DNA of 64,000 nucleotides from Anastrepha obliqua (lineage: Eukaryota > Arthropoda > Insecta > Diptera > Tephritidae): contig NC_072895.1 of assembly GCF_027943255.1 (NCBI RefSeq), forward strand, positions 29,858,001 through 29,922,000, in the 5' to 3' direction. Below are positions 33,620 through 45,223 of this stretch, piece by piece. The position numbers were made by a program, and so were the translations under genes. The notes beneath the pieces are model-generated. The model had not been told where the DNA came from and ran no database searches. It saw nothing but the letters and a program-made list of their open reading frames with translations. The first letter of the stretch is position 1. Each line of letters opens with the position of its first letter.

Positions 33620-34890
33620 GGTAGGTAGGTAAGATGGCAAGAGTACCCCAGGTACACTACAAGTAGCACGTACGTGCCGTTTTGATACCATAATGTGGAC
33701 CACTACCTGTGAAAGGATTTAGGGAGTAGAGAAAACCATCTACAGCCATCCCGTGCTGTTGATGTAGTGGAGGAGAGAAAAGGGATCTAGGCTGGAGAAT
33801 TTCTTCAAGTCATCCCCAAAGGGCACGCTAAGGAATCTCAAGCGCCCAGCCGCCAGAGCCGGACATTTGCAGAGAAAGTTTTCTGCAATAGGGGTTGTAC
33901 GGAATTCCAAGCTTCTCCGCATGAGTACCGATCACCCAATGACCAGTGAACACCGCAATGAGTTTGGAAATTGAATGGCGGGGGATTCCCATCACCTTAA
34001 GCGTTCTGTTTCTATCGTATTGAGGCCATAGTGTTTTCGAAATAGCACACGATGAGACAGACCTGCATCTGTCTTGCGCTTTTTTTAGAAAGAAATTTTG
34101 TAGTTTCCCTTTAACGACGGCCAAGGGGACAGCGATGTCTGAGAAGGGGACAGCTGGAATCGGTTCTGCCGACCCCTTCCTGGCAAGCTCAACGGCAATT
34201 TAATTTCCCTCTATATTCCTGTGTCCAGAAACCCAGATGAGGGAAATGTTTCCTGCACGTTCGAGACGTTTGAGTTCCTCCTTACAGGAGTTCATGTGAA
34301 GAGAGCTGCAATATGGCGACGATAGAGCCTTGATCGCAGCTTGACTATCGGAAAAAATATGGATGTTTCCTTTCCAACAGCGATCCCGAAGCATTTGGTA
34401 TGCTTGCACGATCGCGAAGACCGCTGCTTGAAAAACGCTAGTTGTTTCCGGCAGTTTAAAGGAGACCGAAATGCTGGGTGATTTAGAGCAAACCCCCGCT
34501 CCCATTCCAGACTCCATTTTGGATCCGTCAGCGAAAACAGAGGTATCTATATCCGTACTGACTCTCCCTTCTTCCCAATCTTGCCTGCTCGGAAAGATAG
34601 CCCTAGCACAACCCTCAAAGCGCAGTTTGCGGATGGAGAGGTCGGTGCGAATAATAGAGAAGGAAGGGGAGATCTGCTTCAAGATGCTACTATGTCCTAT
34701 GTATGGAAGTTGTCTCCAAAGGCCAATCTCCTTCAGCCTAATAGCTCTCTGAGCAGCAATGGATTTAACCTGCTGGTTCAATATAGAGAGGGAAATGTAG
34801 CCCAGCCCCTCCGGCTCACAACCGACCCATTTCGTGGTCTAAGTGGCTTCGTTGTCTCTATGCGGCGATGCGGCTGCCAAACCTAACCTA
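33620..34890 (-). pseudogene. LINE family B copy 2: RNase H and 3' part
   Basis: Minus strand: RAIRLKEIGLWRQLPYIGHS, then RNase H SVFADGSKMESGMGAGVCSK, FSDSQAAIKALSSPYCSSL, SLIWVSGHRNIEGN, and a 3' region ending in a (CCTA)n tail at about 33616-33630. It aligns through its length with copy 1 (11881-12980) but keeps ADGSK where copy 1 has TDRSK. A stop follows EGN and the C-terminal frame is broken. The 5' end lies near 34890. Confidence 0.85.
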
Positions 34891-36379
34891 TAGGTTCTTG
34901 TTGAAAGTGGGCAATATCGGTCTATAACCATGCCTAGCTACCATATAAAGATTTTTTTCAAAAAATCAAAATTTTCAAAATCAGAATAGAAACAAAAAGC
35001 AACTATTATTTTACTTAATTAACCGTTTTTTGAGTTTTTACCCCAATCTAGCATGACTTTTTTCCACTATAGAGAATCATTTTTGAGCGAAATTGCGCGG
35101 TCAGCGAATAAAAAAAAATAGTTTGCGCATCCCAGCGTTGTTGCCCATTTTATGGGCGCTCTAATGTCCATATCCTCTTTCCTCAACAATTTTTAATTTC
35201 TTCTCACTTCCACTTCAACAAACTCAAATAATCTGCCGTCAAATTTCAGTTAAGACACAATTTATTATTATGCATACAAATTTAAGTATGCATACACACA
35301 TACGTACATACATATACACTTACATACATACATATACACTTACATACATACATATACAGATACCTACACACATACATACACACTTACACACATACATACG
35401 CATCTTTACTATACAATTCTGCGCATAAATTCGATTCACTTCAAGCTAAAAGCTATTATCTGTCATGTATGAAATATTTATGTGCATATTTATGTATGTA
35501 TGAGTGCGTATGTGTGCTATGTGCGTTTGTATGCATGTCGCACATAACCGCATGCCGAAACTAAAATCAACGCAGCTGTGTTTCGCCTTGACATTTAAGC
35601 ACAATCGTATTTTCCGGCATGCGAAATTTCACAAATTCACTGATGCCAGTTGGTGTCGCAAGGATTTCTTATTTACGCAAACGAATTATGTACTTGCCCT
35701 AGATGTCTCCTATTTTTTCCACAACAAGTTGTATACGTATCTAATTGACACTTCGCCTTTACTTGCCTTCTTTCCCATCATCTTCATCCTGGTATTTACG
35801 AGCATTCGAGCATTCGCCATCTTTGGAGGCAACAATGTTTCACAAATGCAATATAAATTCATCTTGTTGACACTCGAATATATTTAGTTATTTTTCCCGA
35901 ACATTAATCGCTGTCGTTTTAAGTTTCAATTACTTAAATTTCATTGCATCCGTCTCTTGCCCGCCATGGATGCCCGCATGGCTGTGAATTGCGGCGCTGC
36001 CCATAGCAGAGCGCGCTCCACCCCCCTGTGTCACTGGAGTGTTGGAGCAAATACTCGTATTTCACCAATTTTTGGATAGTTTGTTGTACAATTTGTCGAA
36101 AGGAAGGACAAAGTGTAACCAGAAAATTGTAACATAAAAAGAAGCAAAAAGAACAAAAATAAAACTGTTGTAAATACTGGTTTTGGGGCATTCCACGGGG
36201 AGTGGCATACACAGTTTTCTTGAATCATTTAGAAATCATTGTATACGAAGAAAATTTGATAACAAACCTCAACTGCAGTTTACAATTGAAGCGAGCGAAA
36301 CATTTCATTTAAATACCCAAATTCTCATCAAATTGGTTTTTATACAGAGAGCGTCAAAGAGCATCAAATAATATTAGAC
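34891..36379. other. Low-repeat DNA with CATA microsatellite
   Basis: A compound microsatellite (ACATACATACATATACACTT, repeating) spans about 35280-35405. A 127-codon open frame on the plus strand at 35504 has no recognisable domain and arises in biased DNA; I do not treat it as a gene. Otherwise nothing seen. Confidence 0.55.
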
Positions 36380-37786
36380 TTAGGTTAGGTTATTATTATT
36401 ATTAGAAGACCATTACGCACTGCGACCAGAGCTGATCTATCGTAAAAGGCCTATTTTTCTAACCCTACAGTTTTAGGCTTTTTAAAAATTTTAGCACAAT
36501 TTTGGGTTTGTTGTTCCAAAGATTGCATGGAGATACTACGATACCACCAAGGTGATGAAGTCTCTGTCTGCCCAACGCAGGACATTCACAAAGCACATGT
36601 TCTGAGCTTTCTATGTCCATTTCCCAAAAGCGGCAGACATTGGTCTCAGATAGACCAATATTATAATATTTAGATGATACCTCAGGCTGCAGTGACCTGT
36701 AAGATATCCTGTTAAAAGACGCAGATCTACTCTGCTTGCTAAGAGAAGCTTGTCAGATATTGCTTTGTTGGGACTTAGAAATAGTTTGCCTTGACGCTGA
36801 CCGGCACAGTTTAGCCAGTGTGCAGCAAATTTTCTTTCTTTCCATTTCCTCAGGACCAGTAAGTTGCATATTTGCTCCTTGTTTTGCAAGGTCATCAGCC
36901 ATTTCATTTCTCTCATGTCCTTCATGTCCCGGAATCCAGCCTAGTGTTACTATGTTGAGATTTCTTAACGTGTTGAGAAGGTTTAGGCAATCATTTACCA
37001 ATTTAGAGGTGATAGTTGTTGATAGAAGGGCTGTTAGAGCCGCTTGGCTATCTGAAAGTATGTAGATATGAGTAGCTCTCATTTTCCTGCTAAGGCATTC
37101 TCTCACACATATTTCAATGGCATTTATTTCTGCCTGGAATATTGTTGGGTAGAGTCCCATCGGAATCGAATTTTTGGAATTTAGGCCCATTGATTCCTGT
37201 CCCTGTACTACCATTTTCCAATTTGGGCCCATCAGTACACCATAGCTGGGAGCCAGGTTTGAAAATGATAGAATTAGTTCTCCAGTCTGTGCGTTCATTA
37301 ATTATAACTTGGAAGTTCCTGAAGAGTATTGGTTTGGCTGATAGTATGTCATCCCTATGCAGAATGGGACTATGTAGGAAGTCTTCTAAGATCTTTAAAT
37401 GTCCTTTCATATCCCCACTTTTAAGTTAAGATATACCTTTTAATCTTAAGGCACTCGAGCGAGCTTCCCTTTCAATAAAGATTGGAAGCGGTGGTATGTT
37501 TAGGAGCACACCCAATGTATCCGTGGGACATGTTTTCATAGCCCCTGTAATACCAACACATATCAGGCGATGCGGTTTGTTTAATTCGTTTGCTGCCTTT
37601 CTTTGCTTGACCTTGGGCGACCATGCTAAGGATTCATAAGTGACTATGGGTTTCACAACTGTGGTGAATGTCCAGAAGGTCATTCTAGGGTTTAGTCCCC
37701 ATGTCTTACAAAAAAGCCTTGTGCAGGTAAAGAATGCCCTTGTGGCTTTTGAAGTAACTCTCTCAATATGGGAATTAGGTTAGGTT
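36380..37786 (-). mobile_element. I-like LINE insertion, copy 2, with 12-bp TSD
   Basis: TTAGGTTAGGTT borders the insert at 36380-36391 and 37775-37786. The (TAA)n tail is at 36392-36404 on the minus strand. The minus strand carries the end of RT (TFTTVVKPIVTYESLAW, VGITGAMKTCPTD), RNase H (ALTALLSTTITSKLVNDCLN, LGWIPGHEGHERNEMADD) and the C terminus. It lacks the 7-bp deletion of copy 1 but has its own ~53-bp deletion near 36850, which removes the FCGLTKSHINEF segment, and several frameshifts. It is more diverged than copy 1. Confidence 0.88.
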
Positions 37787-38440
37787 GAAGCGGTTGTCCT
37801 GTGGGACACACTCCGGCTCATAACCCATTGTGATGCCGCTTGGCGAGCTTGTCCCTATCTCTCCTAAAACCAGTGTGTACTATACTTTTCCAAAAATTTT
37901 AGAATATCTGTGATTTCTGTAGAACTGAGATCTTCTAACTCATTCAAAAATTGTTTACCCAGAATAGTAAACCTGCGTCTGGATAGAGCAGGACAGTAGC
38001 ACAGTAAGTGCGAGATTGTCTCTTCCTCGTCGTCATCTAGACAACTTCTACAGAAGTCATGTGCTTGCGCACCCTTCCTTTGGGAGTGCGTACCTACGTA
38101 TTAGGCAATGCCCCGTTATGACTGCGATCAATGTGCTAAGACTGTGTTTATTTTGGCTTAGCAGAGATTCTGTGCGTTTAGCATTTAGAGTCGGCCACAG
38201 TTGACGGGCGATTTTGCAGGTGGCTTCATTACGCCATTTTTCGTTTGCTTTCTTTTCAATTTCCTCAAGGATGCGTAGCTTACAAGTTTGTAAGGGTATC
38301 CCTATGCCATTATCTATGTACTCATCAGTCAATTTAGTGCCGAGTCTCGCTAGTTCATCGGCTCTACAGTTACCCTCAATGTCGCGATGGTCAGGAACTT
38401 GCTCAGACTTAACTCAATCGCATTTCTCCGAACTTCTGAC
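37787..38440 (-). pseudogene. RNase H-type LINE, C-terminal part and 3' end
   Basis: Minus strand: DIEGNCRADELARLGTKLTD (end of RNase H), ILEEIEKKANEKWRNEATCK, IARQLWPTLNAKRTESLL, STLIAVITGHCLIRRYA, then a CPALSRR-like block and FLNELEDLSSTEITDILK. The natural 3' end reads CAACCGCTTCAACCTAACCTAA on the minus strand, so the I-like copy 2 landed in its CCTAA-rich tail. Confidence 0.75.
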
Positions 38441-38815
38441 AAATCTAAGTTCGAGGGGCGTGCCAGGATAATCTCTCCAAGTAGGCGAGCTTGGAACGAG
38501 CGGAAAAGCTGCACCGATCTGGTACCTCAGTCTTCACTGAGGTCTCCAATATGGAATCGGTAATCGGAGCAGGGGTTTTTCTCTAAATTTAATCAGCCAA
38601 GTTTTCTATTTCCTTAATAGTGGCGAATACTGCTAGTGCTTTTCAGGCAGACGTCTTTGCGATCCTGCAGGCATGCAAAATGCTTGGGGAACGTGAGATC
38701 AAGGGAGATGTTAACATTTTTTCCGATAGTCAAACCGCGATCAAGGCATTGACGACACCATGGTGCAGATTTCAGTTTTCGCGGCTGGGATTAAAAAAAA
38801 TGTAGCGTGAGAAAC
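38440..38815 (+). pseudogene. LINE RNase H fragment (family B-like)
   Basis: Plus strand: ANTASAFQADVFAILQACK, MLGEREIKGDVNIFSDSQTA, IKALTTPWCRF. This is the middle of an RNase H domain (catalytic Glu replaced by Asp in AFQADVFA, Asp kept in DSQTA). It lies head to head with the minus-strand relic at 37787-38440. Confidence 0.75.
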
Positions 38816-38934
38816 CCCGTAGTTTGACATTGACTTCATGGAGCACAAGAGTGCTTAATATTCGAGAATTTCGACGCTTCTGCTCGATAGAGCGGTTAGA
38901 TTGATAGGATAAGCTCATAGTGGTTTCTCTTTCT

Positions 38935-39048
38935 TGTTAATTAGCGCGATAACCGCTTACGCGATTTTGGACGACTTTCTTTCGTTTCTTTCTCGTGCTA
39001 ACCAGCGACAGTTGGACACACCAAGTGAAGCCAAGTCCTTCTCCACCT
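38935..39048 (-). mobile_element. RTE 3' terminal fragment
   Basis: On the minus strand this ends AAAATCGCGTAAGCGGTTAT then CGCGCTAATT, the 3' end also present at 49833-49867 and 63640-63668. It encodes the last codons of ORF2 (ending -KIA-stop) and is 5'-truncated after about 110 bp. Confidence 0.7.
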
Positions 39049-40978
39049 GATGAGGAAGCTAAACACCAACTCCACAGCCGTACATCTAGACAGAGATGTC
39101 ATCAGCAAAATAGTGGAAAGACTGTTCCCCACGCACCCCATGCTGTGCGGGGACCTAGACCCGCAAGGTGACGAGATGCTCCCACCCTTCACCGGGGAAG
39201 AGCTTAAAACCGCGGGAAGAAGCCTCAAAAGAAACAAAGCTCCAGGCCCAGATGGTATCCCAGCTGAAGCTCTCAAACTTGTGGCTGAAAGCCGACCAGA
39301 TGTCATGCTCGATGTTTACAATGCATGCATAGCTCCAAGCATCTTCCCTGAGCTGTGGAAAATACAGAAACTGATGCTGATCAGTAAGGGTAAAGATGGC
39401 CCAGCGCAACCATCAGCTTGGCGTCCGCTTTGCATGCTGGATAGCGCCGGGAAATTGCTTGAGCGCAGACTTGCAGAGTTTGTTGAGAGTGCAGGGGGAT
39501 TATCAGCAAGGTAATACGGTTTCCAACGCGATAAATCAACAATTGGCGCAATAGAGGAGGTGGTAAGCAGCGCTCAATGCAGACCCCATTACCCGAACCG
39601 CATCACCGTCCTGGCAACGTTTGATGAATGAAACGCTTTTAACAGAATACGATTGATAGACATTATAAAGACACTACGAGAAAGGTTTCGAATACCTGCA
39701 TACCTGCTAAAGATTCACCAGAGCTACCTGAGTGAGCGTGAACTGCTGTACGGCACACCAGAATGTCAGAAAATAAAAGCGATAACTTCTGGCGTAGCTC
39801 AAGAATCTATTCTCGGCCCCGATCTCTGGAATCTGAGCTACGATGACGCTAGAAGGAAGATGAACTAAGTCATGATAAGGACGCAAATATGGCTTGATCA
39901 TCACGACTTGGAACTCGCCAAACATAAAACCGAAGTCATCCTTATTACACGAAGTCACATGCCAATCGAGGTCAGCATGCAAATAGGCTACACGTCCTTA
40001 GTGACACAAAAAGTAGTGAAATACTTAGGTATTCAACTTGACTGCAGGCTTACTTTCTGAGCCCAGATACGGCATGCGGCTACCAAAGCAGCAAAGGTCA
40101 CGGGTATGCTAAGTAGATCACGGGTATGCTAAGAACATCGGTGGGCCAACATATAGCAAAAGAAAGCTAATTACGGCGGCCACAAATTCAATTCTCCTAT
40201 ACGGCAGCGAAGTATGGGGAATTGAGCTACACTGCAAAGCCAAGCGCAAAGCCCTGGAGGCTGTGCAACGAACAACGGCACTCAGAGTTCTCTCAGCCTA
40301 CCGCACTGTCGCAGCAATTTTCGTGATCACGGGCAGATACCTGTCGACCTCATGGTCCGGGGACGAATAGATGCGTGGGACTCCAAGAAGAAACACGTCA
40401 TCACTAGCTTCCCAGAATGGAGACGCCAAACCATGCTGCGATGGCAAAGCCGATGGGACCCTGAATCGAGTGGCAGATGGACGGCGAAACTTATTCCATC
40501 AATTGACAAATGGGTCCAAAGGAACTTCGGGGAAGTGAACTACTTCTTAACTCAGTTCCTCTCGGGCCACGAATACTTCCGGAGATACCTATACCACATG
40601 GGCAAGGTAACCGATTGCAAGTGCATATACTGCGAAGCGCTGAGCGATGACGCTGAACACACGTTTTTTAGTTGCACCAGATGGCTCGCGGAAGGAAATG
40701 CTCTGAGGGAGCAAATTGACAACATCGCACCGAGCAACAAAATCTTCAAAATGCTCGAACGCGAGGACAGCTGGAATGCGGTAAAGAAATACATCGAGAA
40801 CGTACTACGGGAAAAAAAGATTGACCTCGACGCAGTGCAACAAAGCGAAGTCACACAGACAGACATGGGTGAATATAATTGTTCCTTTTATGGATGTAGT
40901 TCTGAGCCCTCCCGAAGTAATATAGAGAGTAATTTTGGGAAGGGTGTGTCCCCAGAAGAAGAGGAGGGACCGTTTTAG
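39049..40978 (+). pseudogene. R1-clade non-LTR retrotransposon ORF2 relic
   Basis: Plus strand: GRSLKRNKAPGPDGIPAEAL (RT fingers), SAWRPLCMLDSAGKLLERRL, FDE-NAFN (motif A, with a stop inside), ITSGVAQESILGPDLWNLSY (motif B), then DHHDLELAKHKTEVILITR. The segment that should hold motif C (FADD) between DDARRKMN and IWLDHH is deleted (about 39865-39890). The C terminus has the R1-type RW-RWD-SSGRWTAKLIP and LTQFLSGHEYFRRYL blocks and a CCHC finger (CKCIYCEALSDDAEHTFFSC). Multiple stops. R1-clade features are clear; the family is unnamed. Confidence 0.85.
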
Positions 40979-41139
40979 TGGCCAACACTACCAAACAGAC
41001 AGAAAACTGATTTTGACTATTAAAATTGGTTTGGCGGTCGTTTGGTGCAGCTTAATGAGATTTGACAAAGTTCGTTTCTGGCTGTTGTTCTCAAGTGCCC
41101 TCCGGCTCAATAATGCGACGATTTCATTAAGTTTCCTTG

Positions 41140-42364
41140 TAAAGGGTTAAATTTCAAGGACCGATGTTGAATGTAAACCACACCTGAACGTCAATTTTTT
41201 TTCGGCATTTCATTTAACATTTTTTAATTTCAGACTAACTCAATTTGAACCATGGAAAGATACACAATCGAGCAACGCGTTAAAGTTATTCAGGCTTTTT
41301 ATGAAAACGGGCGCTCAAATCAAAAGGCATATCGCGCACCCTGTAATTTTTTCGGTCAATTTAATCGTCGGACAAATTGCACAAAAGTTTGAGCAAACCG
41401 GGTCTGTAGGAGATGTGAAAACACCAGTGCATGCTCGTACAGCTCGTACTGCAGAAAATATTGCTGCTGTTCGCGATGTTGTGGTTGAAGAGCCGTCCAC
41501 CTCAACACGTCGTCGTGCCCCACAATTGCATCTCACACGCTCGTCGTTGATGAACATTATGCATAAAGACTTGCATTTACACGCTTTCCAGGTGCAATTG
41601 ACTCAAGACCTACAGCCTCTTGACCATTTCAAGCGTCGTCAGTGGTCAGAATGGTGGCAGGAAATGGCAACAGTGAATGACTAATTTTCGAAGAAAATCA
41701 TCTTCAGTGATGGGCGAATGATAATCCAAGAGTGATTGCCTGATTGCCGAAAAACCAATGCACCCACAAAAAGTGACTGTTTGCAACGGTTTATGGGCCG
41801 GCGGCATCATTGGGCCGTATTTTTTCCAAAATGAGGCCGGTCAGGCAGTTACTGTGAATAGTGTTCGCTATCGTGAGATGATAACGAACTTTTTATGGCC
41901 CAAATTGGAAGATATGGATGTGGACGATATGTGGCTTCAACAGGATGGTGCCACTTGTCACACAGCTAACGAAACAATGGCTCTTTTGCGCGAAAAATTT
42001 GCTGGCCAAATAATCTCACGTCGCGGCGATGTGAATTGGCCGCCAAGATCATGTGATTTGACACCGTTGGACTTCTTTCTTTGGGGTTATTTGAAAGAAA
42101 AGATGTACGTCGATAAGCCAGCAACAATTCAAGAGCTAAAGGAAGAGATAATTCAGTACATTAACGGCATAGAAAATCGAAAATTTGGACCATCGGATGG
42201 AGGTGTGCCGGCGAGGTCCCGGCAGTCATTTGGCCGATATTTTGTTCCATACGTAATTGAGCCATACCAATATTATCATAATAAGGAGAAATTACAATAA
42301 TTTCTTAGACAAATTGTATTTTATTCAAAATCAACACCGGCCCATGAAACTTAACCACCCTTTA
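41140..42364 (+). mobile_element. Mariner element with TIRs (mariner M1)
   Basis: Left end AAGGGTTAAATTTCAAGGAC; right end read inward AAGGGTGGTTAAGTTTCATG; TA at 41140-41141 and 42363-42364. The transposase starts at 41251 (MERYTIEQRVKVIQAFYENG). Helix-turn-helix and linker follow in another frame (TARTAENIAAVRDVVVEEPS), then FSDGRM (first Asp, lacking the usual E-H-F), VTVCNGLWAGGIIGPYFFQ, LQQDGATCHTANETM (second Asp) and DLTPLDFFLWGY (third Asp). Frameshift near 41300, stops near 41683 and 41733, and a C-terminal frameshift make it inactive. The deleted derivative at 54540-54923 belongs to the same family. Confidence 0.9.
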
Positions 42365-42429
42365 TTTACGCTGTTCTAAGAAGATGATAGCGAAGATTTA
42401 GTTTCAACGGTGTTGGAAAATTTGCGTCT

Positions 42430-44274
42430 GCGTTAAACAATTTTTTTATAAAGGTGGATGTGGCATTTCTGCGACAAGGTCGAGACTTCTTCTTAGCCTC
42501 ACAGTCCGTGGTGGACCATAGCTTCATTAACAATTTTTCTCCACTTTATTCTATCCATGGCTACATCTCTCCAGTTGTGTACGTTCATTTGCTTAAGATC
42601 TGATTCGACGTCATCTAACCATCGCTTTCGTGGGCGTCCTCTTTTTCTTCCTCCAATTGGTGTTAAATAAAAGCTTTCCTAGCATTTCGCTCTTTCGGCA
42701 TGCGCAGTACGTGCCCAATCCATCTAATTCGTTGGGCTTTGATAAAACGTATTATATTTTGTCCTTGAACGATTTCTTCGATTTCATTATTGTAGCGAAT
42801 GCGGTAGCTGCCATCTATTGTTGCAACCGGACCATATATTTTCCTTATGATACGTCTTTCGAAGCACATCAGCTGATGAATGTCATTTGTTTTCAGCGTC
42901 CATATTTCTGCACCATATGTAAGGACGGGTCGTATCAGTACTTTGTACATTCTTATTTTCTGTGCTCTGGACAAATCTTTTGATTTAAATAGTTTTATGT
43001 TAACGTAGTAGGCGTTATTTGCAGCTTGGATTCTGTCGTTAATAGCTATCGCCGAATCTTTATCTGCTGATAGTTTAAAACCCAAGTATTTAAATTCAGT
43101 GATATTTTCGAAAGCAAAGTTGTTAATACTTAGGTCATCGCGTGTCGTGTTGTTGACTGACCGAATCATGTATTTGGTTTTCTCGGTATTTACGTGTAGT
43201 CCCAGAGCTTTTGCATCTTTATCAATACATTTAAAGACGCGTATAAGAGTGTTTCTATCTTTAGCCATAATAAGAATATCATCTGCGTAGGCACATATCT
43301 GAAAATCATTATTAAATAATGTTCCATTCGTGTTTATTTCTTTAACAGTCGTGTGTAGCATTAAATTGAATACTAAACATGACAATGCGTCTCCTTGTTT
43401 TACTCCGGATATGATTTCGAATGGGTCTGACAGGCTTCCTTGCACCAGTACTTTACTTGTTGTGTTCGACAATGTACAGAGAATCAAATTAATTAACTTC
43501 AGAGGTATTCCAATTTTCTGAAAGCAGTATTTTATCCGTTTTCTATTTATACTGTCAAATGCCTGTTTGAAGTCAACAAAGAGGCAAAATATATCAATTT
43601 TATATTCGTAAAACTTTTCGAATATCTGGTGGACAGTAAAACCTTGATCAATCGTTGAGCGGTTGTTTCTAAAACCACATTGGTAATCGTCTAGGATGTT
43701 CTCAGCATAAATATTCAGCCTTTCAAATAGAATGTTTGTAAATACTTTATAACCTGTATTAAGTAAAGATATGCCTCTGTAATTTTGGCATTCAGTTTTA
43801 TGTCCTTTTTTGTGTATAGGTACTATTATGCTTGATGCCCATCCAGTGGGTATTTCATTTGAATGCCATATTTGGCTTACTAAGGTAAATATTTGTTTAT
43901 GTAGTTCATGTCCGCCATATTTCAGAAGTTCTGCGGGTATTCCATCTTCACCACAGCTTTTATGGTTTTTAAGTTTTCTTATAGCCAATAGTACTTCGTC
44001 AAAGCTAGGTTCTTCAACATAGATTTCGGCCGTATGTACTACTTGTTCCTCCTTACTTGTATTATCGTAGTTTTCTTTGTTAAGTAGTTCGTTGAAATAT
44101 TCTTTCCATCTATCTATTACTTGCTGTTTTTCGCTGATTATGGAACCATCCTTTGCTTTGCATATATTTGTTCGAGGTTGAAATGTTTTAGTCTGTTTTT
44201 TGATGTTCTGATACACATGCCACAATTTCAAGGATGATCTCGCAATGAAGTTAGGAAGCAGACGATATAGAGCG
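42430..44274 (-). pseudogene. LINE ORF2 with 547-codon open RT frame (endonuclease/RT group)
   Basis: Minus strand from about 44270 to 42663: VIDRWKEYFNELLNKENYD, LKNHKSCGEDGIPAELLKYG (fingers), IIVPIHKKGHKTECQNYRGI, GFRNNRSTIDQGFTVHQIF, motif A LFVDFKQAFDSINR, motif B SGVKQGDALSCLVFNLML, motif C CAYADDILIMAKDRN, KALGLHVNTEKTKYM, ITEFKYLGFKLSADKD, RPVLTYGAEIWTL and IRWIGHVLRMPKER. At about 42663 a frameshift cuts the C terminus; in the next frame it continues PIGGRKRGRPRKRWLDDVES to a stop near 42507. All RT catalytic Asp residues are intact. The N-terminal endonuclease is absent. A SINE carrying a mariner is inserted at its 5' side. Confidence 0.9.
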
Positions 44275-44294
44275 GGAAGAATCATATATATATA

Positions 44295-44912
44295 TAGGGT
44301 GATCAATTAAGAGGAGTTTTTTTCATTTCCGTTTTTTTTACAGATCGCGCGCGAGTTGTGGCAAACTGTCATTGTGGATTTGTTGAACAGCGTTTGGCAT
44401 TTCATCATGGAAAGACTCACACCGCAACAACGTCTACAAATTGTTCAACTGTATTATGAAAATCAGCGTTCTGTGACAAGCCACTTGCCATACAGCTCGT
44501 GAAACAATGACTTTATTGAGAAGCCAATTCGGAGAGCAGCTGATTTCACGTTTAGGACCTGTGTGTTGGCCACCAAGATCTTGTGATATCACACCTTTGG
44601 ACTTTTTTCTTTGGGGATTCGTGAAGTCCAAGGTCTATGCTGATAAACCAGCTACGAATGAAGCTCTGGAAGCCAACATTACGCGTGTTATTCACGACAT
44701 ACCAGTCGAAATGCTCGAACAAGTGATTGAAAATTGGACCTTCAGAATGGACCACCTTAAGCGTAGTTGCGGCCAACATTTGAATGAAGTCATATTCAAA
44801 AAGTAAATGTCAAAGAATGTCCTTTCAAATGATAAATAAAGGTTTTGAACATAATTTACATTTTTTTTTTTTTTTAACTATTGAAAAAAGCACCTCCTGA
44901 TTGATCACCCTA
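44295..44912 (+). mobile_element. Mariner element M2 with TIRs, internally deleted
   Basis: Ends TAGGGTGATCAATTAAGAGG and, read inward from the right, TAGGGTGATCAATCAGGAGG; TA flanks at 44293-44294 and 44913-44914. The transposase begins ERLTPQQRLQIVQLYYENQR at about 44407, then jumps directly to the DDE C terminus: TLLRSQFGEQLISRLGP, SCDITPLDFFLWGFVKSKVY, MDHLKRSCGQHLNEVIFKK and a stop at 44806. The N-terminal linker and first two catalytic Asp blocks are deleted. It sits in the AT tail of SINE copy e. Confidence 0.9.
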
Positions 44913-45223
44913 TATAATTGGCGCGTACACCCTTTTTGAGTGTTGGCCGAGCTCCTCCTCCTATTTGTGGTGTGCGTCTTGATGTTGTTCCACAAATGTA
45001 GGGACCTTCAGTTTCAAACCGACTCCGAACGGCAGATATTTTTGTGAGGAGCTTTTTCATGGCAGAAATACAATCGGAGGTTTGCCATTGCCTGCCGAGG
45101 GGCGACCGCTATTAGAAAAATGTTTTTCTTAATTTTGATGTTTCACCGAGATTCGAACCTACGTTCTCTCTCTTAATTTCGAATAGTAGTCACGCACCAA
45201 CCCATTCGACTACGGCGGCCGCC
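44913..45223 (-). mobile_element. tRNA-derived SINE, copy e (most complete)
   Basis: Minus strand head at 45223: GGCGGCCGCCGTAGTCGAAT with A box TAGTCGAATGGG (45203-45214) and B box GGTTCGAATCTC (45149-45160). The body shares blocks with the other copies. The 3' end is GTACGCGCCAATTATATA, followed by a TA-rich tail. The 11-bp duplication GGAAGAATCAT lies at 44275-44285 and 45224-45234, outside both the SINE and the mariner. The SINE therefore inserted first and the mariner jumped into its tail. Transcription would be by RNA polymerase III from the internal boxes. Confidence 0.92.

Noticed and set aside
35504..35887. 127-codon plus-strand open frame
   Set aside because: No recognisable domain; composition follows local microsatellite and AT bias.
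36380..36391. Telomeric repeat TTAGGTTAGGTT
   Set aside because: Only two and a half units, present at both borders as a target-site duplication and derived from a LINE tail.
45150..45223. tRNA gene
   Set aside because: A and B boxes are present, but the stem pairing of a tRNA is not, and the sequence continues into a dispersed body; it is a SINE head.
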